Part shown: positions 14,429 to 16,084 of the stretch, in pieces
Numbering within the stretch: the first letter of the stretch is position 1
Layout of the letters: the number at the start of each line of letters is the position of its first letter
Assembly (NCBI GenBank): GCA_040878115.1
Contig: JBBDMV010000113.1
Span: 1-16,084 of the forward strand
DNA from: JBBDMU01 sp040878115
GTDB taxonomy: Bacteria > Bacteroidota > Rhodothermia > Balneolales > Natronogracilivirgulaceae
Reading direction: 5' to 3'
DNA: 16,084 nt
Notes under the pieces: model-generated
What the model saw: the letters and a program-made list of their open reading frames with translations, nothing else
What the model was told of the DNA's origin: nothing
Database searches by the model: none
Translations under genes and position numbers: made by a program

Positions 14429-15742
14429 ATGGCAAATATAGATCAGTTAGCACTTCTCTATGTTAAGGATCATAAAAAAGATGCGTGTCCTGGCTTGAGA
14501 GAGTTAGTGAAAAAGTTCAGGCAGGTTATAACGGTCCATAAGTCCAATATGACTCCCACTCTTGAGTCTGATATAACAATTCCCTTCTCATCGGATTTTG
14601 ATCTCGTAGCAGGTTTAAATAAGGCTTATCACTCTGTCGGCACAAATTGGGTTTTTCTATTATGGTCAGATGAGGATGTTAAGTTATCTGAGCTCGAAAA
14701 ACTGGACCTAAATACAAAATATTGTTATCCAGGATTAATTTACAGTAATATTGAAGATGGACGGTACAACCATGATATAAGGTTGATACCCGTAATAAAA
14801 ACATCGGGTTTAGTATTTAACGGTTCCACAATTCCAGACCTAACGGAATTTATTCATGATAATAAGCTCTGCGTATCCGGTAAAAAAATATCTATAAGTA
14901 AAGAAGCAAACTTTGCCAAGGTTGAAAAGCTGAGTTATATCGCCAATAAAGAAAATTGCTCCTTACTTATGGATTGGTATTGGAAAGGTGTCTACCATAC
15001 CGATCAACGGCAATTTGGATTCGCGGAGAAGGCTTTTAGAAATGCATTGAAGGAAGATAGGCTTTTGAGCTTTTATCACCTTTCCGCTTTAAATGGCTTG
15101 GCTAATGCACAAGTAGAGCTTAATAAGCTAAAAGCGGCTGAGAAAACGGTCAGCCGAACTTTAGAATTTGAAATATTTCAGTTTGCACCGTATCTAATTC
15201 AGCACAAAATTCATTGGTTGCGGGGGGAGTGGAGATGTGCCTATGAGTTGATGAAGAAATATTTAGTATTTTACCAGCATGGAACACGTGCAAATATGGA
15301 TTTCTTTCTTGATCTTGCACAAGCACATTTCCTTATGGCAGAGCTGTCATTGGTATTAAAGAACAGGGAAAATGCTTTTAAACACTTTAAGCAGTTTTAT
15401 GTTCTGAATAACGGCAATGTGAGTTATAATGTCATCGAAAAACTCTTTATCTATTCCATTGAACTCGAAAAGAAGAATGAAGCCCTGTTGTACTTTAATA
15501 AAATGTTTTCCGAAATAATATCGGAACATATGAGTGAAAGCGATACAACCCTGGTACTCGAAGCTGTTTCTTTATTTGAGATGAGAGGATGGGACCAGAT
15601 AGCTTGTGAAGTGTACGAAAAATTGTTCAAGATTCACCCCCACAACCAATCAATAGCGCACCGACGGTTAATTACCCTAATGAGAAGCAATCAAATGGAG
15701 AAAGCAAAGCAGGTTGCGGCCCAGTTAACAGCAGGTGGTTAA
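14429..15742 (+). CDS. Degenerate GT2-like glycosyltransferase with TPR-like repeats
   Basis: A 437-residue soluble protein with no signal peptide or membrane helix. Residues 5-145 follow the outline of a family 2 glycosyltransferase: a first strand 'LALLYVKD' (8-14), 'ITVHKSNMTPT' (34-44) where active enzymes have a DTGSTDGT-like motif, 'FSSDFDLVAGLNKA' (53-66), and 'WVFLLWSDEDV' (74-84) where they have WILWLDADE. The first Asp of the DxD is Trp79. Residues 180-430 are paired helices like tetratricopeptide repeats ('AEKAFRNALKED', 'ALLYFNKMF', 'ACEVYEKLFKIHPHN'). GT2-TPR fusions are common and some modify flagellin, and this gene lies beside flgL. Whether it is still an enzyme is unclear. 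It may be a separate transcript from flgF-flgL. Confidence 0.55.
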   Translation: MANIDQLALLYVKDHKKDACPGLRELVKKFRQVITVHKSNMTPTLESDITIPFSSDFDLVAGLNKAYHSVGTNWVFLLWSDEDVKLSELEKLDLNTKYCYPGLIYSNIEDGRYNHDIRLIPVIKTSGLVFNGSTIPDLTEFIHDNKLCVSGKKISISKEANFAKVEKLSYIANKENCSLLMDWYWKGVYHTDQRQFGFAEKAFRNALKEDRLLSFYHLSALNGLANAQVELNKLKAAEKTVSRTLEFEIFQFAPYLIQHKIHWLRGEWRCAYELMKKYLVFYQHGTRANMDFFLDLAQAHFLMAELSLVLKNRENAFKHFKQFYVLNNGNVSYNVIEKLFIYSIELEKKNEALLYFNKMFSEIISEHMSESDTTLVLEAVSLFEMRGWDQIACEVYEKLFKIHPHNQSIAHRRLITLMRSNQMEKAKQVAAQLTAGG

Positions 15743-15749
15743 TATTGCC

Positions 15750-16052
15750 CTGCTCCGTCAATACTTCCAGCGCCGGCCGATCGTAAACCCTACGGCTGTT
15801 TACCAATCCGGTTAAGACTGCAGGCATAATTACGATGATAAGCGCTATGATTATCAAAGTAAAATCAGGAATGAAGGTTACCTCGAATACGAAGTAGGCC
15901 AATATCTATGTAGCAAGCAGCGAAAGTACGAATCCGGTTGTCGCCGCCATTATGCCCAAAAACAGGTACTCGATTACCATGATTTTTTGGGCCTGCTTCT
16001 TTGAGGCGCCTATTGTTCTCAACAGCACACTTTCTTTTATCCCCTGGAACCG
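15750..16052 (-). pseudogene. Relic of an FtsX/YbbP-type ABC transporter permease C-terminus
   Basis: On the minus strand, one frame from 16052 down to 15750 reads as the end of an FtsX-like permease: 'RFQGIKESVLLRTIGASKKQ', then 'IEYLFLGIMAATTG', then 'VNSRRVYDRPALEVL'. These match the family pattern of a RREIALLRxxGAS-like loop, a membrane helix, and the final PLEVLR motif. The frame is broken by a TAG at 15906-15908 in the middle of a membrane helix, and by a TGA (16053-16055) and a TAA just upstream. The usual stop after the PLEVLR motif is also missing; the frame runs on into the TPR gene's 3' end. It is a decayed fragment of about 100 codons, probably left by a rearrangement at this edge of the flagellar cluster. 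Confidence 0.75.
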
Positions 16053-16084
16053 TCAGCCTTAATGATTAATGTTGATTTATTAAC

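Noticed and set aside
15672..15902. A 76-codon minus-strand gene at the right edge
   Set aside because: It is only the part of the decayed FtsX-like permease after the internal stop, running on antisense into the TPR gene, and it starts at a TTG with no start context.

Overview
This window is almost entirely a flagellar gene cluster. It carries the export gate, the flagellar sigma factor, the distal rod, the P and L rings, the hook-filament junction proteins and their chaperone. Most start codons follow A/T-rich leaders without a Shine-Dalgarno sequence, the G+C content looks moderate, and the decayed permease at the right edge resembles the FtsX-like permeases I associate with Balneolota and Bacteroidota. 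Together these suggest a flagellated member of the Balneolota/Rhodothermota (Bacteroidota relatives). That placement is inference; the flagellar identities are much firmer.

Layout. Positions 1-1295 (plus strand) hold the end of fliP, then fliQ and fliR. Positions 1319-6923 (minus strand) form a compact operon read flhB, flhA, flhF, a 70-residue two-helix membrane protein, fliA. The flhB/flhA and flhA/flhF pairs overlap by a few bases. fliR and fliA converge, 23 bp apart. A divergent intergenic region (6924-7216) separates flhB from the plus-strand operon flgF, flgG, flgA, flgH, flgI, flgJ, flgN, flgK, flgL (7217-14308). After flgL there is a strong hairpin (14356-14382), then a 437-residue protein that looks like a degenerate family 2 glycosyltransferase joined to TPR-like helical repeats (14429-15742). 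The right edge (15750-16052, minus strand) holds the relic of an FtsX/YbbP-type ABC permease with an internal stop.

How the parts fit. FliP/Q/R, FlhA and FlhB make the type III export gate. FlgF and FlgG build the distal rod, which FlgJ helps pass through the wall. FlgA, FlgI and FlgH make the P and L rings, so the cell should be diderm. FlgN chaperones FlgK and FlgL. FliA would drive late genes. A near-consensus sigma-54 element (TGGCAC-N5-TTGAA) just before flgF suggests the rod/ring/hook operon is sigma-54 dependent.

The most interesting signal is FlhF. Its B domain and overall NG fold are recognisable, but every nucleotide-binding motif of the SRP-type GTPase is lost. In the same operon, flhG, which encodes the activator of the FlhF GTPase and commonly lies between flhF and fliA, is absent; the small membrane protein sits in its place. 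This may be a nucleotide-independent version of the pole/number control system. FlgH is also unusual: it has no lipobox cysteine and ends in a hydrophobic segment.
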